From: Styela clava | Taxonomy: Eukaryota > Chordata > Ascidiacea > Stolidobranchia > Styelidae | Assembly (NCBI RefSeq): GCF_964204865.1 | Contig: NC_135264.1 | Span: forward strand, 7,284,001 to 7,348,000 | Length of the DNA: 64,000 nucleotides | Direction: 5' to 3' | Shown: positions 24,301 through 35,141 of the stretch, in pieces | Position numbering within the stretch: the first letter of the stretch is position 1 | Layout: each line of letters opens with the position of its first letter | Program-made: the position numbers and the translations under genes | Notes under the pieces: generated by a model | Told to the model about the DNA's origin: nothing | Seen by the model: the letters and a program-made list of their open reading frames with translations, nothing else | Databases searched by the model: none

Positions 24301-25309
24301 CAATGTCGGGCTCGGTTAGTACTTGCATGGTTGACCGGCTGGGAATACCGAGTGTCGTAGGATTTTCGTCGCCGTTTCGTTCGATTTTGCTCTGTTTTCC
24401 AACAACTGCGAAATACAAATAGCCGAATAGACTACTACTTTATCGCCTACAACCATACCACGTTGAATGCACCCGATCTCGGAAGTTAAGCAATGTCGGG
24501 CTCGGTTAGTACCTGCATGGGTGACCGGCTGGGAATACCGAGTGTCGTAGGCTTTTTGTCGCCGTTTCATTCGATTTTGCTTTGTTTTCCAACAACTGCA
24601 AAATACAAATAGCCGAATAGACTACTACTTTATCGCCTACAACCATACCACGTTGAATGCACCCGTTATCGATCGATCTCGGAAGTTAAGCAATGTCAGT
24701 TGCATGTATGTACTTGCATGGGTGACCGGCTGGGAATACCGAGTGTCGTAGGATTTTCGTCGCCGTTTCGTTCGATTTTGCTCTGTTTTCCAACAACTGC
24801 GAAATACAAATAGCAGAATAGACTACTGCTTAATCGCCTACGACCATACCACGTTGAATGCACCCGATCTCGTTTGATCTCGGAAGTTAAGCAATGTCGG
24901 GCTCGGTTAGTACTTGCATGGGTGACCGGCTGGGAATACATTCGATTTTGCTCTGTTTTCCAACAACTGCGAAATACAAATAGCCGAATAGACTACTACT
25001 TTATCGCCTACAACCATACCACGTTGAATGCACCCGATCTCGTTCGATCTCGGAAGTTAAGCAATGTCGGGCTCGGTTAGTACTTGCATGGTTGACCGGC
25101 TGGGAATACCGAGTGTCGTAGGATTTTCGTCGCCGTTTCGTTCGATTTTGCTCTGTTTTCCAACAACTGCGAAATACAAATAGCAGAATAGACTACTGCT
25201 TAATCGCCTACGACCATACCACGTTGAATGCACCCGATCTCGTTTGATCTCGGAAGTTAAGCAATGTCGGGCTCGGTTAGTACTTGCATGGGTGACCGGC
25301 TGGGAATAC
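18338..25309 (+). rRNA. 5S rRNA genes, array block 5 (second copy of the 7-kb duplication)
   Basis: Starts are 18338, 18538, 18738, 18941, 19141, 19341, 19541, 19741, 19940, 20140, 20343, 20543, 20743, 20943, 21143, 21343, 21543, 21743, 21943, 22143, 22343 (fused pair), 22627, 22817, 23020 (fragment), 23170, 23370 (fused pair), 23654, 23844, 24045, 24245, 24445, 24635, 24836 (3'-truncated), 25006 and 25206 (3'-truncated). Every entry is its block 4 counterpart plus 7,038. I saw very few differences, for example CTACATCC at 19,344 against CTACAACC at 12,306, and GACCGGC at 25,294 against GACAGGC at 18,256. Confidence 0.95.
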
Positions 25310-25375
25310 ATTCGATTTTGCTCTGTTTTCCAACAACTGCGAAATACAAATAGCCGAATAGACTACTACTTTATC

Positions 25376-27785
25376 GCCTACAACCATACCACGTTGAATG
25401 CACCCGATCTTGTTCGATCTCGGAAGTTAAGCAATGTCGGGCTTGGTTAGTACTTGCATGGGTGACCGGCTGGGAATACCGAGTGTCGTAGGCTTTTCGT
25501 CGCCGTTTCATTCGATTTTGCTCTGTTTTCTAACAACTGGGAAATACAAATAGCCGAATAGACTACTACTTTATCGCCTACAACCATACCACGGTGAATG
25601 CACCCGATCTCGTTCGATCTCGGAAGTTAAGCAATGTCGTGCTCGGTTAGTACTTGCATGGGTGACCGGCTGGGAATACCGAGTGTGGTAGGCTTTTTTT
25701 CGTCGCCGTTCCATTCGTTTTTGCTCTGTTTTCCAACAACTGCGAAATACAAATAGCCGAATAGACTACTACTTTATCGCCTACAACCATACCACGTTGA
25801 ATGCACCCGATCTCGTTCGATCTCGGAAGTTAAGCAATGTCGGGCTCGGTTAGTACTTGCATGGGTGACCGGCTGGGAATACCGAGTGTCGTAGGCTTTT
25901 CGTCGCCGTTTCATTCGATTTTGCTCTGTTTTCCAACAACTGCGAAATACAAATAGCCGAATAGACTACAGCTTTATCGCCTACAACCATACCACGTTGA
26001 ATGCACCCGATCTCGTTCGATCTCGGAAGTTAAGCAATGTCGGGCTCGGTTAGTACTTGCATGGTTGACCGGCTGGGAATACCGAGTGTCGTAGGATTTT
26101 CGTCGCCGTTTCGTTCGATTTTGCTCTGTTTTCCAACAACTGCGAAATACAAATAGCAGAATAGACTACTGCTTAATCGCCTACGACCATACCACGTTGA
26201 ATGCACCCGATCTCGTTTGATCTCGGAAGTTAAGCAATGTCGGGCTCGGTTAGTACTTGCATGGGTGACCGGCTGGGAATACCAAGTGTCGTAGGCTTTT
26301 CGTCGCCGTTTCATTCGATTTTGCTCTGTTTTCCAACAACTGCGAAATACAAATAGCCGAATAGACTACTACTTTATCGCCTACAACCATACCACGTTGA
26401 ATGCACCCGATCTTGTTTGATCTCGGAAGTTAAGCAATGTCGGGCTTGGTTAGTACTTGCATGGGTGACCGGCTGGGAATACCGAGTGTCGTAGGCTTTT
26501 CGTCGCCGTTTCATTCGATTTTGCTCTGTTTTCTAACAACTGGGAAATACAAATAGCCGAATAGACTACTACTTTATCGCCTACAACCATACCACGGTGA
26601 ATGCACCCGATCTCGTTCGATCTCGGAAGTTAAGCAATGTCGTGCTCGGTTAGTACTTGCATGGGTGACCGGCTGGGAATACCGAGTGTGGTAGGCTTTT
26701 TTTCGTCGCCGTTCCATTCGTTTTTGCTCTGTTTTCCAACAACTGCGAAATACAAATAGCCGAATAGACTACTACTTTATCGCCTACAACCATACCACGT
26801 TGAATGCACCCGATCTCGTTCGATCTCGGAAGTTAAGCAATGTCGGGCTCGGTTAGTACTTGCATGGGTGACCGGCTGGGAATACCGAGTGTCGTAGGCT
26901 TTTCGTCGCCGTTTCATTCGATTTTGCTCTGTTTTCCAACAACTGCGAAATACAAATAGCCGAATAGACTACAACTTTATCGCCTACAACCATACCACGT
27001 TGAATGCACCCGATCTCGTTCGATCTCGGAAGTTAAGCAATGTCGGGCTCGGTTAGTACTTGCATGGTTGACCGGCTGGGAATACCGAGTGTCGTAGGAT
27101 TTTCGTCGCCGTTTCGTTCGATTTTGCTCTGTTTTCCAACAACTGCGAAATACAAATAGCAGAATAGACTACTGCTTAATCGCCTACGACCATACCACGT
27201 TGAATGCACCCGATCTCGTTTGATCTCGGAAGTTAAGCAATGTCGGGCTCGGTTAGTACTTGCATGGGTGACCGGCTGGAAATACCAAGTGTCGTAGGCT
27301 TTTCGTCGCCGTTTCATTCGATTTTGCTCTGTTTTCCAACAACTGCGAAATACAAATAGCCGAATAGACTACTACTTTATCGCCTACAACCATACCACGT
27401 TGAATGCACCCGATCTTGTTTGATCTCGGAAGTTAAGCAATGTCGGGCTTGGTTAGTACTTGCATGGGTGACCGGCTGGGAATACCGAGTGTCGTAGGCT
27501 TTTCGTCGCCGTTTCATTCGATTTTGCTCTGTTTTCTAACAACTGGGAAATACAAATAGCCGAATAGACTACTACTTTATCGCCTACAACCATACCACGG
27601 TGAATGCACCCGATCTCGTTCGATCTCGGAAGTTAAGCAATGTCGTGCTCGGTTAGTACTTGCATGGGTGACCGGCTGGGAATACCGAGTGTGGTAGGCT
27701 TCTTTTTCGTCGCCGTTCCATTCGTTTTTGCTCTGTTTTCCAACAACTGCGAAATACAAATAGCCGAATAGACTACTACTTTATC
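25376..27785 (+). repeat. Tandem repeat in the 5S array, period 1,003 bp
   Basis: Five-gene groups start at 25,376, 26,379 and, partially, 27,382. Markers shared at this spacing include TGGGAAATAC in the spacer, TGTGGTAGGC, a T-rich spacer, and the CTTAATCG subfamily unit at 26,179 and 27,182. The same subfamily unit sits in the 370-bp repeat, which links the two regions. Confidence 0.85.
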
Positions 27786-28894
27786 GCCTACAACCATACC
27801 ACGTTGAATGCACCCGATCTCGTTCGATCTCGGAAGTTAAGCAATGTCGGGCTCGGTTAGTACTTGCATGGGTGACCGACTGGGAATACCGAGTGTCGTA
27901 GGCTTTTCGTCGCCGTTTCATTCGATTTTGCTCTGTTTTTCAACAACTGCGAAATACAAATAGCCGAATAGACTACTACTTTATCGCCTACAACCATACC
28001 ACGTTGAATGCACCCGATCTCGTTCGATCTCGGAAATTAAGCAATGTCGGGCTCGGTTAGTACTTGCATGGGTGACCGGCTGGGAATACCAAGTGTCGTA
28101 GGCTTTACGTCGCCGTTTCATTCGATTTTGTTCTGTTTTCCAACAACTACGAAATACAAATAGACGAATAGACTACTACTTTGTTGCCTACAACCATACC
28201 ACGTTGAATGCACCCGATCTTGTTCGATCTCGGAAGTTAAGCAATGTCGGGCTTGGTTAGTACTTGCATGGGTGACCGGCTGGGAATACCGAGTGTCGTA
28301 GGCTTTTCGTCGCCGTTTCATTCGATTTTGCTCTGTTTTTTAACAACTGCGAAATACAAATAGCCGAATAGACTACTACTTTATCGCCTACAACCATACC
28401 ACGTTGAATGCACCCGATCTCGGAAGTTAAGCAATGTCGGGCTCGGTTAGTACTTGCATGGGTGACCGGCTGGGAATACCGAGTGTCGTAGAATTTTTTT
28501 TCGTCGCCGAGTGTCGTTTCATTCGATTTTGCTCTGTTTTCTAACAACTGCAAAATACAAATAGCCGAATAGACTACTACTTTATCGCCTACAACCATAC
28601 CATGTTGAATGCACCCGATCTCGGAAGTTAAGCAATGTCGGGCTCGGTTAGTACTTGCATGGGTGACCGGCTGGGAATATCGAGTGTCGTAGGCTTTTCG
28701 TCGCCGTTTCATTCGATTTCGCTCTGTTTTCCAACAACTGCGAAAAACAAATAGCCGAATAGACTACTACTTTATCGCCTACAACCATACCACGTTGAAT
28801 GCACCCGATCTCGTTCGATCTCGGAAGTTAAGCAATGTCGGGCTCGGTTAGTACTTGCATGGGTGACCGGCTGTGAATACCGAGTGTCGTAGGC
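25376..28894 (+). rRNA. 5S rRNA genes, array block 6 (last 18 copies)
   Basis: Starts are 25376, 25576, 25779, 25979, 26179, 26379, 26579, 26782, 26982, 27182, 27382, 27582, 27786, 27986, 28196, 28386, 28587 and 28777. Five-gene groups repeat with a 1,003-bp period. Copies 25576, 26579 and 27582 read TGTGGTAGGC at the 3' end and GTCGTGCTC internally. Copies 28386 and 28587 carry the 10-bp deletion, and the spacer after 28386 is irregular, with a stray GAGTGTCG near 28,509. The last gene, at 28,777, looks normal and is followed by a nearly complete spacer. Confidence 0.95.
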
Positions 28895-28977
28895 TTTTCG
28901 TCGCCGTTTCATTCGATTTTGCTCTGTTTTCCAACAACTGCGAAATACAAATAGCCGAATAGACTACTACTTTATCG
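28895..28977 (+). repeat. Last 5S spacer and junction with the satellite
   Basis: The spacer is intact through CTACTACTTTATCG, and the G at 28,977 would be the first base of another 5S gene. The sequence instead continues GAGTAATTTTGG, which in the satellite is preceded by TAACG (43,621-43,632). The two sides share only CG at 28,976-28,977, a junction with at most minimal homology. Confidence 0.85.
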
Positions 28978-29601
28978 GAGTAATTTTGGCCCGCAAACGA
29001 CAAAAGTTTGCCGATCTCTGGTTTAGACGTCAGAGCCAGTGAAGTTAAACAGTCATCCCATCACAAATCCGCCACCCACTGCCCTTTCCTATTCTCGATC
29101 CTCTGCCCTGTCTCCCTCGCCCAACTGCTCCACCTCCCTCAATCTTCCTATCCTCGACCCACCGCCCTATCTCCCTCAACCGTCCTATCCTCGATCCACT
29201 GTCCTATTTCCCATCCCCTTCAACCTCTTTATCCTCGACTCATTGCCATATCCCCTTCAACTTTTCTTTCCTTCATTCATTGCACAATCTGCCTCAAACT
29301 TCTCACCCTCGACCCACTGTCGGACCTCCATCAACTTACTTACCTTCGACCCGCGACGCTACACCACTCAGGCCCTAACCTAACGGCGCCACAATCACGA
29401 CTAGATCGTCAAAAAGAACTCTACTATCTTGCGACCAACCTCCATGTGTTATACTGGTCGAGTATGCAAATGAGATGATTCAATCGTACGTCGACAAAAC
29501 ATGATTGACGGCATTCGTAAATGTAGGCTGGAATCTCAATTGGTAATCAATAACCATATTGAGTGGCTTAAAAATGTGCTACTAATTAAGCTACTGGTGG
29601 C
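28978..29601 (+). repeat. Satellite foldback half-module: core and right arm
   Basis: The core (about 28,978-29,045) leads into a C/T-rich minisatellite (about 29,080-29,370), then the distal arm containing CGACTAGATCGTC and the terminal segment ending CTACTGGTGG. The matching left arm is missing because the module is cut at the 5S junction. The minisatellite repeats with a period of about 37 bp around the motif CCTATCCTCGACCCAC. Open frames here are Pro/Ser/Leu-rich artefacts of the repeat. Confidence 0.8.
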
Positions 29602-30174
29602 ATCGGGTTTGAGGTGACTGTTTTTAAAATTTCGAAAGGTCATTCGATATCGACATGCCTGAGTTCATTTTCAGAAACTCATTCAATGTCGCATGTATTT
29701 CCGTTCAAGACAAAACACTGAGGAAATAATAAAATATTTGCACGCTTAGTCATTTTCAACGAATGTTCTGCCATATTCTGTTGTTCATACAAATTTCTTT
29801 TACGAGACTGAGAAGGCTGAAAATCGAAAACAGTCAAAAATAGGAGTCGCTCAGTGAGTGTAATCCCTTCCAAACTATTTTAGAGTCATGAAATGTTTTG
29901 TCGTAGCTAGCGTTACCAACTGCCGTTTAATTCAGCGTATAGTCCCAAAATTGAGCTTATCTTATCTGCAACTTAATGAAGTTGCAAAGGACGAAGTTAG
30001 TACGTTATCTTTCTCATCGCATTTACTAGAAAATGTTGAAGAAAAAAACTACCAGAGCACTATTGCTTATTTCGGATCAGCATCATATTTGTCACGAGAC
30101 TGACGACATGGCCAATTATTAAGGGCATAAAACGGCCTGTTAAATTTAGAAAACCGTTATTCCCAACAAAAAAA
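29602..30174 (+). repeat. AT-rich middle segment of the satellite
   Basis: This single-copy-looking segment separates modules. It contains a perfect 7-bp hairpin, GCAACTT-AATG-AAGTTGC (about 29,968-29,985). A 71-codon frame at 29,888-30,103 is open only in this copy; relatives at about 31,481 and 33,810 have a stop where this one reads CTAGAAAATG. I do not recognise a protein and treat it as non-coding. Confidence 0.7.
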
Positions 30175-31191
30175 CCATCAGTAGCCCAATTAGTGAAACA
30201 TTTTTAAACTGCCAATTAAGGTTATTGTTTATTAATATTTGAGATTCCAGTCTACATATACGAACGCTGTCAATCATGTTTTGTCGAAGTACGATTGAAT
30301 CATCTCATTGGCATACACGACCAGTATAACCCATGGAAGTTGGTCACAAGATAGTAAAGTTCAGTGTGGGGATCGGGTCGTGAATAAAGCGCCGTTAGGT
30401 CAGGTACCGAATAGTATAGCACCGTAGATCAAAGTAAGTTGTGGCAGATAGGGGAGTGGGTCTGAGGATAGCTAGGTTGAGGGAGATAGGACAGTAGGTC
30501 GAAAAGAGAGAGGTTGAGGGAGATAAAGCGGTGGTTCGAGAATGTGAAAGTTGGGGAGAAAGAGCAGAGGGTCTAGGAAAGTTGAGGAAGGTCGGGCAGT
30601 GTGTCATGGAGATAGGGCAGTGGGTCGAGGACAGTTTTAAGTGTTTAACGGAGTACTTTTGGCACGCAAACGACAAAAGTTTGCCGACCTCGGGTTTAGA
30701 CTTCAGAGCCAGTGAAGTTACTGCCCTTTCTCCCTCAACCTTCCTATCCTCGACCCACCGCCCTATCTCCCTCAACCGTCCTATCCTCGATCCACTGTCC
30801 TATTTCGCCCAAACTTCCTATCCCCTTTATCCTCGATTCATTGCCATATCTCCCTCAACTTTTCTTTCCTCTATCCACTGCACTATCCGCCTCAAATTAT
30901 CCACCCTCGACCCACTATCCGATCTCCATCAAGTTACTTACCTTCGACGCTAAACCACTCAGCCTCTAACCTAACGGCGCTACAATCACGACTAGATCGT
31001 CAAAAAGAACTCTACTATTTTGCGACCAACCTCCATGTGTTATACTGGTCGAGTATGCCAATGAGATGATTCAATCGTACGTCGACAAAACATGATTGAC
31101 GGCATTCGTAAATGTAGGCTGGAATCTCAATTGGTAATCAATAACCATAATGAGTGGCTCAAAAATGTGCTACTAATTAAGCTACTGGTGG
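30175..31191 (+). repeat. Complete foldback module
   Basis: The left arm (about 30,175-30,645) starts CCATCAGTAGCCC and passes TTGAGATTCCAG, GATTGAATCATCTCATTGGC and AACCCATGGAAGTTGGTC into a G/A-rich minisatellite built on GTTGAGGGAGATAGG. The core is about 30,646-30,718. The right arm (about 30,719-31,191) is the reverse complement in reverse order, ending GGAATCTCAA and CTACTGGTGG. Terminal inverted repeats of over 400 bp with internal tandem repeats are the hallmark of foldback transposons, but no transposase is present and mobility is unproven. Confidence 0.75.
30640..30720 (+). other. Module core with two short hairpins
   Basis: The symmetry centre between the two arms holds GCAAAC-GACAAAA-GTTTGC and then ACTTCA-GAGCCAG-TGAAGT, each a perfect 6-bp stem with a 7-base loop. 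The core is conserved in all modules (near 28,995, 32,428, 34,605, 36,320, 42,610, 43,640 and their duplicates). In some modules the first stem follows AATTTTGG (28,982-28,989), which resembles an Sm-binding site; most others read ACTTTTGG. Confidence 0.65.
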
Positions 31192-31937
31192 CATCGGGTT
31201 TGAGGTGACTGTTTTTAAAATTTCGAAAGGTCATTCGATATCGACATGCCTGAGTTCATTTTCAGAAACTCATTCAATGTCGCTTGTATTTCCGTTCAAG
31301 ACAAAACACTGAGGAAATAATGAAATATTTGCACGCTTAGTCATTTTCAACGAATGTTCTGCCATATTCTGTTGTACATACAAATTTCTTTTACGTGACT
31401 GAGAAGGCTGAAAAATCAAAAACAGTCAAAAATATGAGTCGCTCAGTGAGTGTAATCCCTTCCAAACTATTTTAGAGCCATGAAATGTTTTGTCGTAGCT
31501 AGCGTTACCAACTGCCCTTTAATTCAGCGTATAGTCCCAAAATTGAGCTTATCTTATCTGCAACTTAATGAAGTTGCAAAGGACGCAGTTAGTACGTTAT
31601 CTTTGGAATCGCATTTACTATAAAATGATGAAGAAAAATACTACCAGAGCACTATTGAATCATCTCATTGGCATACACGACCAGTATAACCCATGGAAGT
31701 TGGTCACAAGATGGTAAATTCAGTGTCGCGATCGGGTCGTGAATAAAGCGCCGCGTATTTAGTACGTTATCTTTGGCATCGCTTTTACTATAAAATGTTG
31801 AAGAAAAATACTACCAGAGCACTATTGCTTATTTCGGATCAGCATCATATTTGTCACGAGACTGACGACATGGCCAATTATTAAGGGCATAAAACGGCCT
31901 GTTAAATTTAGAAAACCGTTATTCCCAACAAAAAAAC
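31192..31937 (+). repeat. Middle segment with an internal rearrangement
   Basis: This follows the usual middle segment until about 31,654, where CACTATTGAATCATCTC joins the middle segment to a left-arm fragment. That fragment runs through AACCCATGGAAGTTGGTC to GCGCCGCGTA, and at about 31,757 the sequence returns to the middle segment. About 100 bp of left arm is therefore embedded out of place. The duplicate is at about 45,840-46,584. Confidence 0.7.
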
Positions 31938-32949
31938 CATCAGTAGCCCAATTAGTGAAACATTTTTAAACTGCCAATTAAGGTTATTGTTTATTAATAT
32001 TTGAGATTCCAGCCTACATATACGAATGCTGTCAATCATGTTTTGTCGAAGTACGATTGAATCATCTCATGGGCATACACGAAAAGTATAACCCATGGAA
32101 GTTGGTCACAAGATAGTAAAGTTCAGTGTGGCGATCGGGTCGTGAATAAAGCGCCGTTAGGTCAGGTACCGAATAGTATAGCACCGTAGGTCAAAGTAAG
32201 TTGTGGCAGATAGGGGAGTGGGTCTGAGGATAGCTAGGTTGAGGGAGATAGGACAGAAAGGAGAGAGGTTGAGGGAGATAAAGCGGTGGTTCGAGAATGT
32301 GAAAGTTGGGGAGAAAGAGCAGAGGGTCGAGGATAGGAAAGTTGAGGGAGGTCGGGCAGTGTGTCATGGAGATAGGGCAGTGGGTCGAGGACAGTTTTAA
32401 GTGTTTAACGGAGTACTTTTGGCACGCAAACGACAAAAGTTTGCCGACCTCGTGGGTAGACTTCAGAGCCAGTGAGGTGCTGCCCTTTCTCCCTCAACCT
32501 CCCGCCCTATCTCCTTCAACCGTCCTATCCTCGATCCACTGTCCTATTTCCCCCAAACTTGCTATCCCCTTCAACCTCTTTCCTCGAATCATTGCCATAT
32601 TTCCCTCAACTTTTCTTTCCTCTATACACTGCACTATCTGCCTCAAATTTCCTACCCTCGACCCACTTTCTGATCTCCATCAAGTTACTTATTGTCGACC
32701 TACGACGCTACACCACTCAGACCCTAACCTAACGGCGCTACAATCACGACTAGATCGTCAAAACGAACTCTACTATCTTGCGACCAACCTCCATGTGTTA
32801 TACTGGTCGAGTATGCCAATGAGATGATTCAATCGTACGTCGACAAAACAAGATTAACGGCATTCGTAAATGTAGGCTGGAATCTCAATTGGTAATCAAT
32901 AACCATAATGAGTGGCTTAAAAATGTGCTACTAATTAAGCTACTAGTGG
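31938..32949 (+). repeat. Foldback module
   Basis: The left arm is about 31,938-32,400, the core about 32,405-32,475 and the right arm about 32,476-32,949. The G/A-rich arm has lost part of one 37-bp repeat near 32,258 (GGACAGAAAGGAGAG). The C/T-rich arm is shortened near 32,500-32,590. The copies at 46,585-47,597 share these deletions. Confidence 0.75.
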
Positions 32950-33521
32950 CCTCGGGTTTGAGGTGACCGTTTTTGAATTTTCGAAAGGTCATTCGATATC
33001 GACATGCCTGAGTTCATTTTCAGAAACTCATTCAATGTCAATGTCATTCAATGCCTCAACCTTCCTATCCTCGACCCACCGCCCTATCTCCCTCAACCGT
33101 CCTATCCTCGATCCACTGTCCTATTTCGCCCAAACTTCCTATCCCCTTCAACCTCTTTATCCTCGATTCATTGCCATATCTCCCTCAACTTTTCTTTCCT
33201 CTATCCACTGCACTATCCGCCTCAAATTATCCACCCTCGACCCACTATCCGATCTCCATCAAGTTACTTACCTTCACCGCTATACCACTCAGCCTCTAAC
33301 CTAACGGCGCTACAATCACGACTAGATCGTCAAAATGAACTCTACTATCTTGCGACCAACCTCCATGTGTTATACTGGTCGAGTATGCCAATGAGATGAT
33401 TCAATCGTACGTCGACAAAACAAGATTAACGGCATTCGTAAATGTAGGCTGGAATCTCAATTGGTAATCAATAACCATAATGAGTGGCTTAAAAATGTGC
33501 TACTAATTAAGCTACTGGTGG
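32950..33521 (+). repeat. Recombined right-arm fragment
   Basis: About 90 bp of middle segment ends at TCAATGTCAATGTCATTCAA (about 33,031-33,050) and joins the C/T-rich minisatellite directly, with no left arm or core. The right arm then completes normally. This is a module reduced by deletion or unequal exchange. It is repeated at about 47,598-48,169. Confidence 0.7.
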
Positions 33522-34104
33522 CCTCGGGTTTGAGGTGACCGTTTTTAAAATTTCGAAAGGTCATTCGATATCGACATGCCTGAGTTCATTTTCAGAAACT
33601 CATTCAATGTCGCTTGTATTTCCGTTCAAGACAAAACGATGATGAAATAATAAAATATTTGCACGCTTAGTCATTTTCAACGAATGTTCTGCCATATTCT
33701 GTTGTACATACAAATTTCTTTTACGTGACTGAGAAGGCTGAAAAGTCAAAAACAGTCAAAAATATAAGTCGCTCAGTGAGTGTAATCCCTTCCAAACTAT
33801 TTTAGAGCCATGAAATGTTTTGTCGTAGCTAGCGTTACCAACTGCCCTTTAATTCAGCGTATAGTCCCAAAATTGAGCTTATCTTATCTGCAACTTAATG
33901 AAGTTGCAAAGGACGCAGTTAGTACGTTATCTTTGGCATCGCTTTTACTATAAAATGTTGAAAAAAAATACTTTATACCGACCAGAGCACTATTGCTTAT
34001 TTCGGATCAGCATCATATCTGTCACAAGACTCAAGACATGCCAATTATTGAGGGCATAAAACGGGCTGCTAAAATTTAGAAAACTGTTATTCTCAACAAA
34101 AAAA
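33522..34104 (+). repeat. AT-rich middle segment
   Basis: This is a standard middle segment with small differences, such as AAAACGATGATG at about 33,635 and a short insertion (TTTATACCG) near 33,972. No gene is seen in it. Confidence 0.7.
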
Positions 34105-35141
34105 CCATCAGTAGCCCAATTAGTAAAACATTTTTAAACTGCCAATTAAGGTTATTGTTTATTATTTGAGATTCCAGCCTACATATACGAATGCTGTCAA
34201 TCATGTTTTGTCGAAGTACGATTGAATCATCTCATTGGCATACACGACCAGTATAACCCATGGAAGTTGGTCACAAGATAGTAAAGTTCAGTGTGGCGAT
34301 CGGGTCGTGATTAAAGCGCCGTTAGGTCAGGTACCGAATAGTATAGCACCGTAGGTCAAAGATAAGTAAGTTGTGGCAGATAGGGGAGTGGGTCTGAGGA
34401 TAGCTAGGTTGAGGGAGATAGGACAGTAAGTCGAAAAGAGAGAGGTTGAGGGAGATAAAGCGGTGGTTCGAGAATGTGAAAGTTGGGGAGAAAGAGCAGA
34501 GGGTCGAGGATAGGAAAATTGAGGGAGGTCGGGCAGTGTGTCATGGAGATAGGGCAGTGGGTCGAGGACAGTTTTAAGTGTTTAACGGAGTACTTTTGGA
34601 ACGCAAACGACAAAAGTTTGCCGACCTCGGGTTTAGACTTCATCAGAGCCAGTGAAGTTGCCCTTTATCCTTCAACCTTCCTATCCTCGACCCACCGCCC
34701 TATCTCCCTCAACCGTCCTATCCTCGATCCACTGTCCTATTTCGCCCAAACTTCCTATCCCCTTCAACCTCTTTATCCTCCACTCATTGCCATATCTCCC
34801 TCAACTTTTCTTTAATCTATCCACTGCACTATCTGCCTTAAATGTCCCACCCTCGACCCAGTTTCCGATCTCCATCAAGTTACTTACCTTCGATCTACGA
34901 CGCTATACCACTCGGCCATAACCTAACGGTGCTGCAATCACGACTAGATCGTCAAAAAGAACTCCACCATCTTGCAACCAACTTCCATGTGTCATACTGG
35001 TCGAGTATGCCAATGAGATGATTCAATCGTACGTCGACAAAACATGATTGACGGCATTCGTAAATGTAGGCTGGAATCTCAATTGGTAATCAATAACCAT
35101 AATGAGTGGCTTAAAAATGTGCTACTACATAAGCTACTGAT
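34105..35141 (+). repeat. Foldback module
   Basis: The left arm is about 34,105-34,575, the core about 34,580-34,655 and the right arm about 34,656-35,141. The first distal sequence of the left arm is shortened by a few bases (TTTATTATTTGAG), and the right terminus reads CTACATAAGCTACTGATGG rather than CTAATTAAGCTACTGGTGG. It is repeated at 48,753-49,789. Confidence 0.75.

Larger units (their letters stand above)
11300..25375 (+). repeat. Tandem duplication in the 5S array, period 7,038 bp
   Basis: About 37 gene-derived segments are repeated once, head to tail. All broken copies, the 8-T spacers and the single-base variants reappear at exactly +7,038. The boundary lies in a unit carrying GGGCTTGG (about 11,364, 18,402 and 25,440), consistent with unequal crossing over between similar units. 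Confidence 0.92.

Noticed and set aside
794-28712. Many open frames of 60-151 codons on both strands across the first 29 kb
   Set aside because: They are translations of the 5S gene and spacer, repeat the same peptides, and cross rRNA genes. They have no independent coding signal.
1-28977. CRISPR-like regular repeats
   Set aside because: The repeating unit is a recognisable eukaryotic 5S gene, and the spacers are themselves repeated rather than unique.
28982-28989. Spliced-leader or snRNA gene suggested by AATTTTGG followed by a stem
   Set aside because: No upstream snRNA-type sequence or splice donor is visible, and most module copies read ACTTTTGG. Kept only as a low-interest observation.
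29370-29395. Telomere-like CCTAACCTAACGG in the right arm
   Set aside because: Only two short repeats at a fixed place in each module, so it is part of the module and not a telomere tract.
29008-29478. Pro/Ser/Thr/Leu-rich open frames of 80-173 codons in the satellite, on both strands
   Set aside because: They come from the 37-bp minisatellite read in each frame, and overlapping frames give the same amino-acid pattern.
29888-30103. A 71-codon frame in the AT-rich middle segment
   Set aside because: It is open only in this one copy; the relatives have in-frame stops, and it matches no family I recognise.
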